DNA of 64,000 nt, taken from Enterocloster lavalensis. GTDB lineage: Bacteria > Bacillota > Clostridia > Lachnospirales > Lachnospiraceae. The translations under genes were made by a program, and so were the position numbers. The notes under the pieces are model-generated. The model searched no databases. It was given only the letters and a program-made list of their open reading frames with translations, and was not told where the DNA came from. The stretch covers positions 1 through 64,000 of the forward strand of contig NZ_CABJCG010000025.1 of the NCBI RefSeq assembly GCF_902364025.1, given 5' to 3'. Numbering within the stretch: the first letter of the stretch is position 1; every line of letters begins with the position of its first letter. Positions 15,210 to 23,991 of the stretch are shown piece after piece.

Positions 15210-16214
15210 CTAATACTGTACCACTCTGTAGTATTTCCGCGTGTCAAAGCCAAGGCCCGTGGTCTCGTGCAGGCACGAGAAGGTCAGGCCGCCGAAGATC
15301 ATATTCAGGAACGCGGGCGTGAAGTAGGAACGGTATTCCTCCCGAATTCCCTCCATGGCAAAGTCCTTCATATCCACGATAATGTACTTCTTCCCGTAGT
15401 TTTTCAGGAAGCGCTCCACCCGCTCGTCCACGGATCTGGCACCGTCCTCATTTTTGACCAGAACCACCGCCGTGTCCTCGTCCACAATCTCAAAGCAGCC
15501 GTGGAAGAACTCCGCGGAGTTCATGGCCTGTGTCTTGATGTGAAATACCTCCTCCACGGAGCAGGAGGAGAAGCGAAATGCCTCGGGATAGCCCATCCCG
15601 CTGGACACGAACAGGATGTACGGCTCGTCCTTGTACTCCTTTGCGAATTTCCACGCCGTGGGCTCGAACACCTTCGCCGCCTCGTAGAGCGCCAGAGGCA
15701 GAGCCTCCATACTGCGGCAGAAGTCTTCATACTGCGGGAAATACCCCTTGTTGTGCATGAGGCGGAACATGAAGTAGTAAATCTGCATGTAGCGGAAGGC
15801 GTTTACGTCCTCATCGATCCAGATTTTATAGGTGGATTCCAGATAAACCGGCGAGGTGTCGTTGCCCACGAAGGACACGGTGCGGATGCCTCGGCGGTTG
15901 CATTCCTGGATCAGCTCCACAGGCTCCTCGGCGTTCCCTGTCTTGGAGACCACGATCACCAGTGATTCCCTGGTCAGCTGCCGGTAATCCGCCACCTTCA
16001 GATCCGCGGCTTCCTCAGCGTAGGATGTGATATCCGTCAGTTTTTTCAGGATTTCCACAAAGGGCATCAGCATGCAAATGGAGCCGCCGGAGCCTGCGAA
16101 AAAGATATTGGAAAATCCTTCCTGGCAAATTGTGTCCGCCACCTGCTCAATGGTATTTTTTAAGGCAATATTTGCCTTTCCGTGCTCGTCGTAGTATTCT
16201 TTATTCTGTAACAT
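15210..16214 (-). CDS. SIS-domain sugar-amine 6-phosphate deglycase (FrlB/GfrF-like)
   Basis: 334 residues with two SIS domains. The first has FFAGSGGSICMLMP and VVSKTGNAEEPVELI; the second has SSGMGYPEAFRFSSCSVEEVFHIKTQAMNSAEFFHGCFEIV with the Glu-x-x-His pair that matches SGEFRHGPLEIV of FrlB. The C-terminus FDTRKYYRVVQY also mirrors FrlB (ERRYYGGLVEY). FrlB and GfrF split fructoselysine or glucoselysine 6-phosphate into lysine and hexose 6-phosphate. Its place in a mannose-type PTS operon under a sigma-54 activator fits the gfr scheme. Agas-type isomerases are the alternative. Substrate is inferred, not shown. Confidence 0.65.
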   Translation of the reverse strand: MLQNKEYYDEHGKANIALKNTIEQVADTICQEGFSNIFFAGSGGSICMLMPFVEILKKLTDITSYAEEAADLKVADYRQLTRESLVIVVSKTGNAEEPVELIQECNRRGIRTVSFVGNDTSPVYLESTYKIWIDEDVNAFRYMQIYYFMFRLMHNKGYFPQYEDFCRSMEALPLALYEAAKVFEPTAWKFAKEYKDEPYILFVSSGMGYPEAFRFSSCSVEEVFHIKTQAMNSAEFFHGCFEIVDEDTAVVLVKNEDGARSVDERVERFLKNYGKKYIIVDMKDFAMEGIREEYRSYFTPAFLNMIFGGLTFSCLHETTGLGFDTRKYYRVVQY

Positions 16215-16243
16215 AATGATCTCCTCCTGTTACCTACTCAATA

Positions 16244-17053
16244 TTATAATAATCCAATGGCGCTTCCCACAAATCCAATCGCCAGTATTGCCAGCATAAT
16301 CATACCGGTTTTCACATTTTTCTTAAGCGCCCCGTAAATAGCCCCGGTCGCCACTAACGGAAGCAGCTTGGGCATGATCTGGTCGCATACGGACTGGAAA
16401 TTGACCACCGCGCCCTGCAGGTTGAGCTCCATGGGCGTGGTGATATTGACCATAGTCGCAATCATGGAGCCGATCACCATGACGCCCAGGATCCCGGCGG
16501 AATTGGTCACGCGGTCCAGCAGGCCGGAAGCCGTCCATTTTTCCAGCAGCGAGCTTCCTTCCCGGTAGCCCAGAAACAGCCCGAAATAGCGGCACAGAAT
16601 ATTCGGGGTGTTGTAAAGGATCAGGAAGAACAGGGCTCCGAGGGGGCTGCCGCTCAACGCGAAGGACACGCCGATACCCGCAGATACCACCCGGAACACG
16701 CCCCAGAAAAAGGCGTCTCCGATTCCTGCTAACGGGCCCATGAGGGCGACCTTGATGGTGCTGATGGCCGAGGCGTCGAACTCGTCATTGTCCGCGTTCT
16801 GCTCCTCCATGGCCAGGGTGATGCCCATGATAAAGGGGATGGGAGCCGTGGCGCAGTTGAACGCGGCCATGTGCCGGGACAGGGCGTCGCACAGCTTGGT
16901 CTTGTTGTCCTTGTAAATCTTCTTCAGGCAGGGGAACAGGCTCCACGCATAGCCCAGGCCCTGCATACGCTCATAGTTCATGGAACCCATGATGGCAAAC
17001 GAGCGCCAGAACACAGTCATCAGATCTTTTTTCGAGAGTTTTTCCCTAGCCAT
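16244..17053 (-). CDS. mannose-family PTS permease, EIID component
   Basis: 269-residue membrane component. MTVFWRSFAIMGSMNYERMQGLGYAWSLFPCLKKIY at the N-terminus and NTPNILCRYFGLFLGYREG are typical of EIID(Man). With EIIC it forms the sugar channel. Its ATG overlaps the EIIC stop by one base (TAATG), so the two are translationally coupled. Substrate inferred from the operon to be a glycated amino acid. Confidence 0.88.
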   Translation of the reverse strand: MAREKLSKKDLMTVFWRSFAIMGSMNYERMQGLGYAWSLFPCLKKIYKDNKTKLCDALSRHMAAFNCATAPIPFIMGITLAMEEQNADNDEFDASAISTIKVALMGPLAGIGDAFFWGVFRVVSAGIGVSFALSGSPLGALFFLILYNTPNILCRYFGLFLGYREGSSLLEKWTASGLLDRVTNSAGILGVMVIGSMIATMVNITTPMELNLQGAVVNFQSVCDQIMPKLLPLVATGAIYGALKKNVKTGMIMLAILAIGFVGSAIGLL

Positions 17054-17811
17054 TATAAAATATCCTCCTCTATCTCAGCGTTTATTCCGCTCTGGTTGAA
17101 CTGGAACACAATCAGGGCGATGGCCAGACCAATCACGGCGATGCCGGTGACCGGCACTCCCAGGTATGCGCTGACCGCAAAGCCCAGAATAAAGTACGGG
17201 ATCATACCCTTCCCCATTGTCACCTGCATGAGAAGTGCAAAGCCCAGCGCAGGGAACAGTTTGGAGGAGGCGGCCAATCCGTTGGTGATCCAGGTGGGAA
17301 TGATTTCCACAAAGGCATTTACAGCCTCGGAGCCGAACATAATGCCGCAGAAGCAGGGGATGAAGCCCAGGAGGAAGAACAGGGAAGCGCCGAACCAGTG
17401 AATTCTGGCCATGCCCTGCATATTTCCCTCAGCTGCATAAGCGTCCGCTTTAGGCATAAATCCGTTTATCAGCGTGCGGATGCCCACATTTATGTACTGG
17501 GACAGCAGCGCCACCGGAAGCGCCAGTGTCAGGGCCACCTCGATGCCCGCGCCCGAAAGAATCGCAAACGAGGTTCCCAGGATGCTGCCTACGCCCACAT
17601 CCATCATCGGCGTAGCTCCCACGCCGGATATTCCCATCCAGAGCAGCTGGAATTGTGCGCCCATCATAGCGCCCGTCTTAATGTCGCCCAACACGATTCC
17701 TACCAGCACGCCTGTTACCAGCGGCTGGGACAGCTTAATTTCGCCCATCATCCGGCTCTCCCACTGGGATAGGGCGCCGATCAGGCCAATCAGCAAAGCG
17801 GTTCCAAACAT
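17053..17811 (-). CDS. mannose-family PTS permease, EIIC component
   Basis: 252-residue integral membrane protein with about seven to eight helices. Family landmarks are ALLIGLIGALSQWESRMMG near the start and MGAQFQLLWMGISGVGATPMMD (about residues 49-72). Works with EIID in the membrane; phosphate comes from EIIA and EIIB encoded on either side of the promoter region. Confidence 0.88.
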   Translation of the reverse strand: MFGTALLIGLIGALSQWESRMMGEIKLSQPLVTGVLVGIVLGDIKTGAMMGAQFQLLWMGISGVGATPMMDVGVGSILGTSFAILSGAGIEVALTLALPVALLSQYINVGIRTLINGFMPKADAYAAEGNMQGMARIHWFGASLFFLLGFIPCFCGIMFGSEAVNAFVEIIPTWITNGLAASSKLFPALGFALLMQVTMGKGMIPYFILGFAVSAYLGVPVTGIAVIGLAIALIVFQFNQSGINAEIEEDIL

Positions 17812-17835
17812 CTTTTTATCCTCCTCATCCTATCA

Positions 17836-18306
17836 CTAAATCAATTCCTCCAGGCGGCGCTTCGTCTCGGAAGGCAGCTTGCGCACCTCCACCTCGGTTC
17901 CGGCCGCCTCGATCTCCTTTAACATGGCAATGTCTGAATCGTCCACGGCAACCAGCGTTGTGATGAAGCGTTTTCCATCCGCCATCCGCTGTCCGCCCAG
18001 GTTGACTGTCCTGATACAGCCGCTCTCCTTTACCAGCGTAAGAGCGTCCTTCACATTGTCCACCAATACAAGGCACTTGTGATTGGAGGCTTCCAGCTTT
18101 TTGACTGCCTCGACCCCTTCCTTCACATCCCTGAAATACAGCTTGCAGCCTGCGGGCTTGCCTACGTTGTAGGCGACCTTGCGCATTTCATTCCCGGCCA
18201 CGTCGTCATTGACAATCAGAATCACGCTGACCCCCAGCGCCTGGGTCCATCCATACGCTACCTGTCCGTGAATCAGGCGGTCGTCAATCCTTAAAAGTTT
18301 TACCAT
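17836..18306 (-). CDS. mannose-family PTS EIIB component
   Basis: Cytoplasmic phosphotransfer protein. Start at ATG 18306: GGAGG lies eight bases upstream and MVKLLRIDDRLIHGQVAYGW is the standard N-terminus; the longer frame to 18342 would include the leader. The 156 residues match the family. The phospho-acceptor is the His in DDRLIHGQV (residue 14). First gene of the minus-strand operon EIIB-EIIC-EIID-deglycase-HPr, transcribed from the sigma-54 promoter 46 bases upstream. Confidence 0.88.
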   Translation of the reverse strand: MVKLLRIDDRLIHGQVAYGWTQALGVSVILIVNDDVAGNEMRKVAYNVGKPAGCKLYFRDVKEGVEAVKKLEASNHKCLVLVDNVKDALTLVKESGCIRTVNLGGQRMADGKRFITTLVAVDDSDIAMLKEIEAAGTEVEVRKLPSETKRRLEELI

Positions 18307-18351
18307 AGCATTTACCTCCAATCTCTTTTTTCGAGCGCTCACTTTTTATTA

Positions 18352-18369
18352 ATGCAATTTCCATGCCAA
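18352..18369 (-). promoter_or_regulatory. sigma-54 (-24/-12) promoter of the PTS operon
   Basis: On the minus strand TTGGCATGGAAATTGCAT matches the sigma-54 consensus: GG (18367-18366) and GC (18355-18354) are separated by exactly ten bases. Transcription should start near 18342, leaving a ~36-base leader. A sigma-54 activator gene lies divergently next to it. Confidence 0.85.
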
Positions 18370-18499
18370 CTTTTGATAATTGGATTTAAAATTGCGATTT
18401 TCTTTGTGTTTTAAGTGAAAGCTTCCTTATATTAAATTAAAAAGTCAAATATTTTTTCCGGCTGACAGGGGCTACCTGCCTGTCCGGCCGGTTTTTCGA

Positions 18500-18526
18500 C
18501 ACTATCGAAGGAGATTTTCGACAGTG
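18500..18526. promoter_or_regulatory. candidate upstream activator site of the sigma-54 regulator
   Basis: CACTATCGAA (18500-18509) and TTCGACAGTG (18517-18526) form an inverted repeat with one mismatch over ten bases. TTTTTCGACA also recurs as a direct repeat. It lies ~145 bases upstream of the -12/-24 element, the normal range for an enhancer-type site. Confidence 0.55.
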
Positions 18527-18707
18527 CTCCCGCTTTTATTATAGCTGAGGTTCTGCATTTTTGTGACAAAATATGGTTTATTTGTACATATTTCTTGTAA
18601 AAACCCGGGCGCTACGGTACATTATTAAGTAAAAACAGAGGGTATCCCGCCATGATTTTATTTGGCATAAAGATTGCTTATTATATCCATGAAAGGAGAA
18701 AGCAGGA

Positions 18708-21479
18708 ATGGTGAAAGACAATATTCAGCAATACATCGCCGGAATCACCCTGGAATTTGACCGGTGTCAGGACATGTCTATATACTCGGCCGAACAGATC
18801 GCCTCTGTTATGAAGCTGAAGCGCAATACGGTCAGCGGCTATTTAAATCAGCTCGCGGCGGAGGGCAGCCTGGTTAAAATCAACTCCAGACCGGTCTATT
18901 TTCTGGAACGGGCCGCCCTGGAGCAGGCGCTGGGCGTTCCGGTTTATGCAGACAGCTTCTCCTCGCCGGAGGAGGTGAGGGGATTAAAGTCCGAGGCCTG
19001 CGAGGAGCAGGATGTCTTTTCCTCGTTGACAGGCTCCCACGGCAGCCTGCGCCAAGTCATCAACCAGATGAAAATTGCCGTGAAATATCCCCCAAACGGC
19101 CTTCCGATCCTGATTCAGGGTAACACCGGCGTAGGAAAAAGCCATATCGCCCAGCTGGCCTGGCAGTATGCAGTCTCCCAGGGGATCCTGAAGTCCGACG
19201 CTCCCTTTCTGACCTTTAACTGCGCCCAATACTACAACAACGCAGAGCTGCTCTCTTCCAATCTGTTCGGCTACATAAAAGGGAGCTTCACAGGAGCATC
19301 CAGCGACAAGACAGGCCTGCTGGAGGACGCGGACAACGGCATCCTCTTTATGGATGAGGTTCACCGGCTGAGTCCTGAGGGGCAGGAAAAACTGTTTACC
19401 TTTCTGGACAAAGGCGTATTCCGGCGCATGGGGGAGACGAGTGGGTGGCGCACCTCCCGGGTCCGCTTCATTTTCGCCAGCAATCTGGATTCGTCCAGCT
19501 ATATGCTGCAAACCCTGTACCGGCGCATTCCCATCGTCGTAAAGATCCCGGACTTAAAGGACCGGGTGCGCGAGGAAAAGCTCCAGATGATCTACCTCTA
19601 TTTTATCCGCGAGGCCAAAAATCTGGGCCAGCCCGTGCTTGTCAGTCGCACCGTACTCTCCGACATGCTGGAATTCCAGTATGAAGGCAACATCGGCGAG
19701 CTGATCAACATTGTCCAGTATGTATGCGGAAACGCTCTGATCAACAGCCGGGACAGCCGCATCCGGGTTACCCGCGCCTGTTATCCGGCCTATCTGCTGG
19801 CTCAGATTCCCACCCGTATGGGCGGATCGGAGCAGTCCGGCGAGATTGAAATCGCCCCCGACGCCCGGGTGAACAGCCTGGTGCGCCTGAGCGATCCCGG
19901 AGCATCCCTGGAGGACGAGTTCTTTTCCGGCCTTCTGCAGGCCTATCAGCTTGTAAAGACAGGCCAGACCGGACGGCGTCAGTTTGAGAGCGAGCTGGAC
20001 TGGGTCCTAGACCGTTATCTGGACCAGCTGTATTTCCGCAAACAGAACTACGGCAAAGAGGATTTAAGCTACTTGGATCAGATTCTGGAACAGGTCTTCC
20101 GGCAGATGGAATTCCAGTCCGGGGTGACGGTCGCCTCCGGGCCCCGTTTCAGCCTGGCACTCCATCTGACCTACCGCAGGGCCTGCCCCTGGGACGAGGC
20201 GGACGGCGGCAGAGAGCTCTACCAGCTGGCCCAGTACATAAGGGATGTTTACCCCGATGAAAGCCGCCTGGGCGAACAGCTGTCCGTGAACCTGCAGCAG
20301 CAGCTGGAACAGCGCTGTACCCAGAAGGACAAGCTGTTCTTTACCGTATTTTTCCGGAATATCCAGGTCAGAAGCTTTGTCAGCAGGACCCGTTCCCTGA
20401 TCCTCTGCCACGGCTACTCCACAGCCAGCAGCATCGCCAACGTCTGTAACCGCGTTTTCAAGCTTCAGGTGTTTGAGGCAGTGGATATGCCCATGGATAT
20501 CACGCCGGGAGAAGTGACGGATATCATCAATGAACATCTGCGGCAGATGGAGACAGGCCAGGAACTCCTGCTTCTGGTGGACACCGGTTCCCTGAAAGAC
20601 ATTTACCAGGAACTAGAAAATTCAGTCATAACCATCGGTGTTATCTCCAATGTCAGCACTGGGCTGGCTCTGGATATTGGAAACAGGATCATCCAGCACG
20701 AATCCCTGGATAATCTGCTGGAGGCGTCCATCCAGAATAATCTGCCGGATTTCCGTATTTTCCGGCCTGCGACCCAGAAGCAGCGCTTGATTTTGACCAC
20801 GTGCATGAGCGGGGAGGGCACTGCCCAGAAAATACAACACATGCTGGAGGAGGGATTTTTCGACGTTCCATCCCTGCGCATCCGGTCCATGGACTTCCAT
20901 CACTTGAAAGATCCTGCGGTCCAGAACCGGCTGAAACGGGAATTTACGGTGCTGGCCGTGGTGGGAACAGATAACCCCCGCATAAAGGACGTGCCCTTTA
21001 TCTCCGTGGAACAGCTGATTCTCGGGCGCGACGAGGGAAGCCTGGAACATTTATTCGGGGACAGTCTGACGAAAGACCACATGCAGCGCATCAACAACCG
21101 GCTGCTGGCGAATTTTTCGCTGGAAAACATGGTTGGGTCCATCACCATCATCGATGCCCGGGTACTGCTCCAGGACATAGAGGTTCTGATATCCCGCTTT
21201 GAGCGGTACATGAACCTGACCTTGCCCAACGACCTGAAAATCAACCTGTTTATCCATATCAGCGCCATGATGGAGCGCCTGGTTCGGGCCAACCCAATCC
21301 GGGAATACAGCGGGCTTGAGGAAATGAACCGGCTGAGCCCGGACTTTGCGGTCCTGTTCAAACGAGCATTTTCCATTATGGCCCAGAAATACGGTGTGGA
21401 AGTCAATGAAGAAGAAATTGGAATCATTTACGAAATAATCAAGAATGCCAATGAGGCAGAACAAGGAGGAATCTTATGA
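18708..21479 (+). CDS. LevR/GfrR-type sigma-54 activator with PTS regulation domains
   Basis: 923-residue activator. Order: N-terminal winged helix (about residues 25-65, AEQIASVMKLKRNTVSGYLNQ); AAA+ domain (about 100-340) with Walker A GNTGVGKS (138-145), the sigma-54 contact loop GSFTGA (192-197) and Walker B ILFMDE (212-217); a PRD-like helical region; an EIIA(Man)-like domain with His in LILCHGYSTAS; an EIIB(Gat)-like domain with Cys in LILTTCMSGEG; and a C-terminal PRD with His in INLFIHISAMMERL. Phosphorylation by HPr or the EIIs is known to tune such proteins. AAAGGAG precedes the ATG. It ends overlapping the EIIA start (ATGA). Confidence 0.88.
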   Translation: MVKDNIQQYIAGITLEFDRCQDMSIYSAEQIASVMKLKRNTVSGYLNQLAAEGSLVKINSRPVYFLERAALEQALGVPVYADSFSSPEEVRGLKSEACEEQDVFSSLTGSHGSLRQVINQMKIAVKYPPNGLPILIQGNTGVGKSHIAQLAWQYAVSQGILKSDAPFLTFNCAQYYNNAELLSSNLFGYIKGSFTGASSDKTGLLEDADNGILFMDEVHRLSPEGQEKLFTFLDKGVFRRMGETSGWRTSRVRFIFASNLDSSSYMLQTLYRRIPIVVKIPDLKDRVREEKLQMIYLYFIREAKNLGQPVLVSRTVLSDMLEFQYEGNIGELINIVQYVCGNALINSRDSRIRVTRACYPAYLLAQIPTRMGGSEQSGEIEIAPDARVNSLVRLSDPGASLEDEFFSGLLQAYQLVKTGQTGRRQFESELDWVLDRYLDQLYFRKQNYGKEDLSYLDQILEQVFRQMEFQSGVTVASGPRFSLALHLTYRRACPWDEADGGRELYQLAQYIRDVYPDESRLGEQLSVNLQQQLEQRCTQKDKLFFTVFFRNIQVRSFVSRTRSLILCHGYSTASSIANVCNRVFKLQVFEAVDMPMDITPGEVTDIINEHLRQMETGQELLLLVDTGSLKDIYQELENSVITIGVISNVSTGLALDIGNRIIQHESLDNLLEASIQNNLPDFRIFRPATQKQRLILTTCMSGEGTAQKIQHMLEEGFFDVPSLRIRSMDFHHLKDPAVQNRLKREFTVLAVVGTDNPRIKDVPFISVEQLILGRDEGSLEHLFGDSLTKDHMQRINNRLLANFSLENMVGSITIIDARVLLQDIEVLISRFERYMNLTLPNDLKINLFIHISAMMERLVRANPIREYSGLEEMNRLSPDFAVLFKRAFSIMAQKYGVEVNEEEIGIIYEIIKNANEAEQGGIL

Positions 21480-21898
21480 AACACTTTATTGTCGCAACTC
21501 ACGGCTATTTCAGCCGGGAAATAATCAATTCGGCCGCTCTGATCCTGGGCGGCGGACTGGATATTCTCAGTCTCTGCATGTGCGAAACCACCACCGGGGA
21601 TGATATCCGGGCCGCCCTGTGGCAGAAGCTGGACAGCTGTGCCCCGGACGACGACGTTATCATCATGGCGGACGTTCTGGGCGGGAGCATCTGCACCCTC
21701 TGTTCGGAATTCATGGCGGATCCCCGTGTCCATATCATAACCGGCGTCAACATGCCCATGCTTCTGACCGTTCTGGGCATGCAGGAATTCATGGACACGA
21801 AGAGCCTGATCGAGGAGTGCCTCCGCTCCGCTCGGGAAGGCGTCTGCTATGTCAATCAGCTGTCCTCCCAGGCTGCCGGGGAGGACGAGCTGCTGTAG
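21476..21898 (+). CDS. mannose-family PTS EIIA component
   Basis: 140 residues; phospho-acceptor His9 in FIVATHGYFSREI and the MADVLGGSICTL segment are family marks. It overlaps the activator gene by four bases (ATGA) and is therefore expressed with it, while EIIB, C and D are on the divergent operon. Thus both transcripts are needed for a complete PTS. It ends directly against the convergent MATE gene. Confidence 0.88.
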   Translation: MKHFIVATHGYFSREIINSAALILGGGLDILSLCMCETTTGDDIRAALWQKLDSCAPDDDVIIMADVLGGSICTLCSEFMADPRVHIITGVNMPMLLTVLGMQEFMDTKSLIEECLRSAREGVCYVNQLSSQAAGEDELL

Positions 21899-23239
21899 TC
21901 ATTTCCACCTGCGCATAATCCGCTGGTAATAAATAAAGAACACGATCCCCTTGATTATGCTGGAAATCGTCAGCGCCCACCACACGCCGTCCAGTCCCAG
22001 AGCCGTGGTCCCCAGCACAATAGCCATGGGAATCCGCAGCGCGGTGAGGATAATGGTAATCACGGAAGCCTCCATGGTCCGCCCCAGACCGGACATGGCG
22101 CCCACGGTCATCAGCTCGATGCACATGAACATCTCGCAGACGCCCAGGATGCGCAGATAACTGGCCCCCGCCGGAATCACCTCCGGCTCATGGATGAAGA
22201 TGCTGAAAATGGGCGTGGCGCCGAAAATCAACAGCAGGGAGGTGAAAATACCCCACACGAACATCAGCCCCGCCGCCGTGGTATACCCCTTTTTCACGCG
22301 CTTTAAATTCCCCGCGCCGTAGTTCTGCCCGGTGAAGGCGTTGATGGCCGTGCCGAAGCCCTCGGCGGTCATCCAGGAAATGGCCTCGATCTGGCCGCCC
22401 ACCCGCTGCACCGCCACGGCCGCGTCGCCCCAACTGGTCACAAACCGGGTGAGGTACATGGAGATGCTGCAATAGATCATATCCTGGATCGCGGTGGGAA
22501 AACCGATCCGCACAATACTTTTAAAATGCCTGCGGGACGTGGGCTTCCAGATCCGCAGCTGCCTGGAGAGAATGGAATCCTTCCGCGCGGAGATCAGGAG
22601 CACCGCCAGCACCACCGCCTGAGCCGTCACCGTGGCGATGGCCGCGCCCGCGACGCCCAGCCGTGGAAACGGACCAAGACCCAGGATCAGCATGGGATCC
22701 AGGATCATGTTCAGAGCCAGACCCACGCCGTTGGCCAGAAACGGCGTTCTGCTGTTGCCCACCGCGGTGTACAGACCGGTCATGGTCTGCCCCAGGTGTG
22801 AGAACACCAGCATGCCGCAGGCAATGCGCAGGTAAATGACCGCGTTAGCCACAATGGAGGCCGTGTTCAGATGGAAAAAACCCACCAGCTGCCAAGCGAA
22901 CACGTTGGCCAGCACCGCGAAGGACAGAGCCATGGCGATTGCCAGCTGGGCCGCGCCCTTGCCGTACTCCACCGCCTCGTCCACCTTACCCTCGCCGTAG
23001 GACTGGGCCACGCGGACCTGGCCGCCCATCTTGGCCATGGCCACTGCGCCGTTGAGCAGCCAGGTGTACATACCCGCCGCGCCCACGGCCGCCACCGCGT
23101 CGCTCCCCACCATGCCGATCCACGCCATGTCCGTCAGGCTGTACGCCGTCTGCACCATGGAGGTCGCCATGATCGGCACCGCCAGCTCGGTCAGAGAAGT
23201 CAAAATATTTCCATGAAGCAAATCGATGTTCCGTTTCAT
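21899..23239 (-). CDS. MATE-family efflux transporter
   Basis: 446 residues, about twelve hydrophobic helices. The start ILTSLTELAVPIMATSMVQTAYSLTDMAWIGMVGSDAVAAVGAAG carries the P-x-M...N/D patterns of the family. Unlike the 8.2-kb MATE gene it is convergent with the PTS regulator operon and shows no nearby regulator, so its substrate cannot be guessed. Confidence 0.9.
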   Translation of the reverse strand: MKRNIDLLHGNILTSLTELAVPIMATSMVQTAYSLTDMAWIGMVGSDAVAAVGAAGMYTWLLNGAVAMAKMGGQVRVAQSYGEGKVDEAVEYGKGAAQLAIAMALSFAVLANVFAWQLVGFFHLNTASIVANAVIYLRIACGMLVFSHLGQTMTGLYTAVGNSRTPFLANGVGLALNMILDPMLILGLGPFPRLGVAGAAIATVTAQAVVLAVLLISARKDSILSRQLRIWKPTSRRHFKSIVRIGFPTAIQDMIYCSISMYLTRFVTSWGDAAVAVQRVGGQIEAISWMTAEGFGTAINAFTGQNYGAGNLKRVKKGYTTAAGLMFVWGIFTSLLLIFGATPIFSIFIHEPEVIPAGASYLRILGVCEMFMCIELMTVGAMSGLGRTMEASVITIILTALRIPMAIVLGTTALGLDGVWWALTISSIIKGIVFFIYYQRIMRRWK

Positions 23240-23279
23240 CCAATCACGTCCTGCTTTTCAGATTTATCTCACATTTAAA

Positions 23280-23303
23280 TAGCGCCCTTGAAAAAGGCCG
23301 CTA
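23280..23303. promoter_or_regulatory. hairpin between MATE gene and small ORF
   Basis: TAGCG-C-CCTT and AAGG-C-CGCTA pair around a GAAA loop, one C-C mismatch. It lies in the divergent 84-base spacer; role unclear. Confidence 0.3.
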
Positions 23304-23323
23304 TGTATAGTGTATCATAGAAA

Positions 23324-23563
23324 ATGGGAAATTGGAACCCCGCGGGGCGGGATTATCTTAAGGCGTTACGGGAAATAAGGCAGGTACCTGACCGTAAAAA
23401 TATGCTTTTCTATTTTATCAAAAATCCTCCAGAAGGAATGACACCCAAACTGGTCAAGGACATGACCGACTCTGATTTATTGGAGATACATTACTTTTTA
23501 ATTGAAGACGATGACCGCGACAATGATGAATTGGAAGAAGGGTCCTATATCAACCTGTTCTAA
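23324..23563 (+). CDS. small acidic protein, function unknown
   Basis: 79 residues, not recognised. It has a basic/aromatic N-terminal half (LKALREIRQVPDRKNMLFYFI) and a very acidic tail (EDDDRDNDELEEGSYINLF), no membrane segment. TATAGT/TATCAT sequences lie just before the ATG but no ribosome site does, so either it is translated without a leader or the real start differs. It may be a genuine small gene because the frame has ordinary codon use and ends cleanly. Confidence 0.4.
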   Translation: MGNWNPAGRDYLKALREIRQVPDRKNMLFYFIKNPPEGMTPKLVKDMTDSDLLEIHYFLIEDDDRDNDELEEGSYINLF

Positions 23564-23642
23564 TCACCTTCCATTTTCTATGCCCCGCTTCGGCAGGTCT
23601 ATTAGTTTACATAACTTTATTTTGGTGAGGACTTTCCTAATT

Positions 23643-23888
23643 TTACTTTTTTATTTCATCATTCGCGAGAGGCCTTCCTAACTTCTTTACCGTTTCTGAC
23701 ATTTTGCGGATATCATACATAATTCTTTTGCCGCTTTTTTCAACCATTCTTCCATCTTTTAATTGATTTTCACACATTAGAATGATTGACTGTCTGCCTT
23801 TTGTGATAACACCGCCTGCCCCAATCACAGACCCTTGCTGAAACACGCGCCAGGTTGGGAAGCTCACATACAGGGCCGGGAGCGGCAA
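23643..23888 (-). CDS. 81-codon ORF, unrecognised, possibly a remnant
   Basis: The last ~50 residues (CENQLKDGRMVEKSGKRIMYD, then IRKMSETVKKLGRPLANDE) look like real protein sequence with charged helices; the first ~30 do not and no ribosome site is visible. I suspect a truncated gene. It sits in the ~430-base gap between the small acidic ORF and the dehydrogenase, and nothing else is seen there. Confidence 0.25.
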   Translation of the reverse strand: MPLPALYVSFPTWRVFQQGSVIGAGGVITKGRQSIILMCENQLKDGRMVEKSGKRIMYDIRKMSETVKKLGRPLANDEIKK

Positions 23889-23991
23889 AGCGGCCCGCGC
23901 CGGAATCTCTCCCCGCGCAGGCCGCCGCCCTAAACCGCTATTTTTCTCTCAACTTCCACTTCCTGTCAAACCGCGTGGCATTCCCCGCTCT

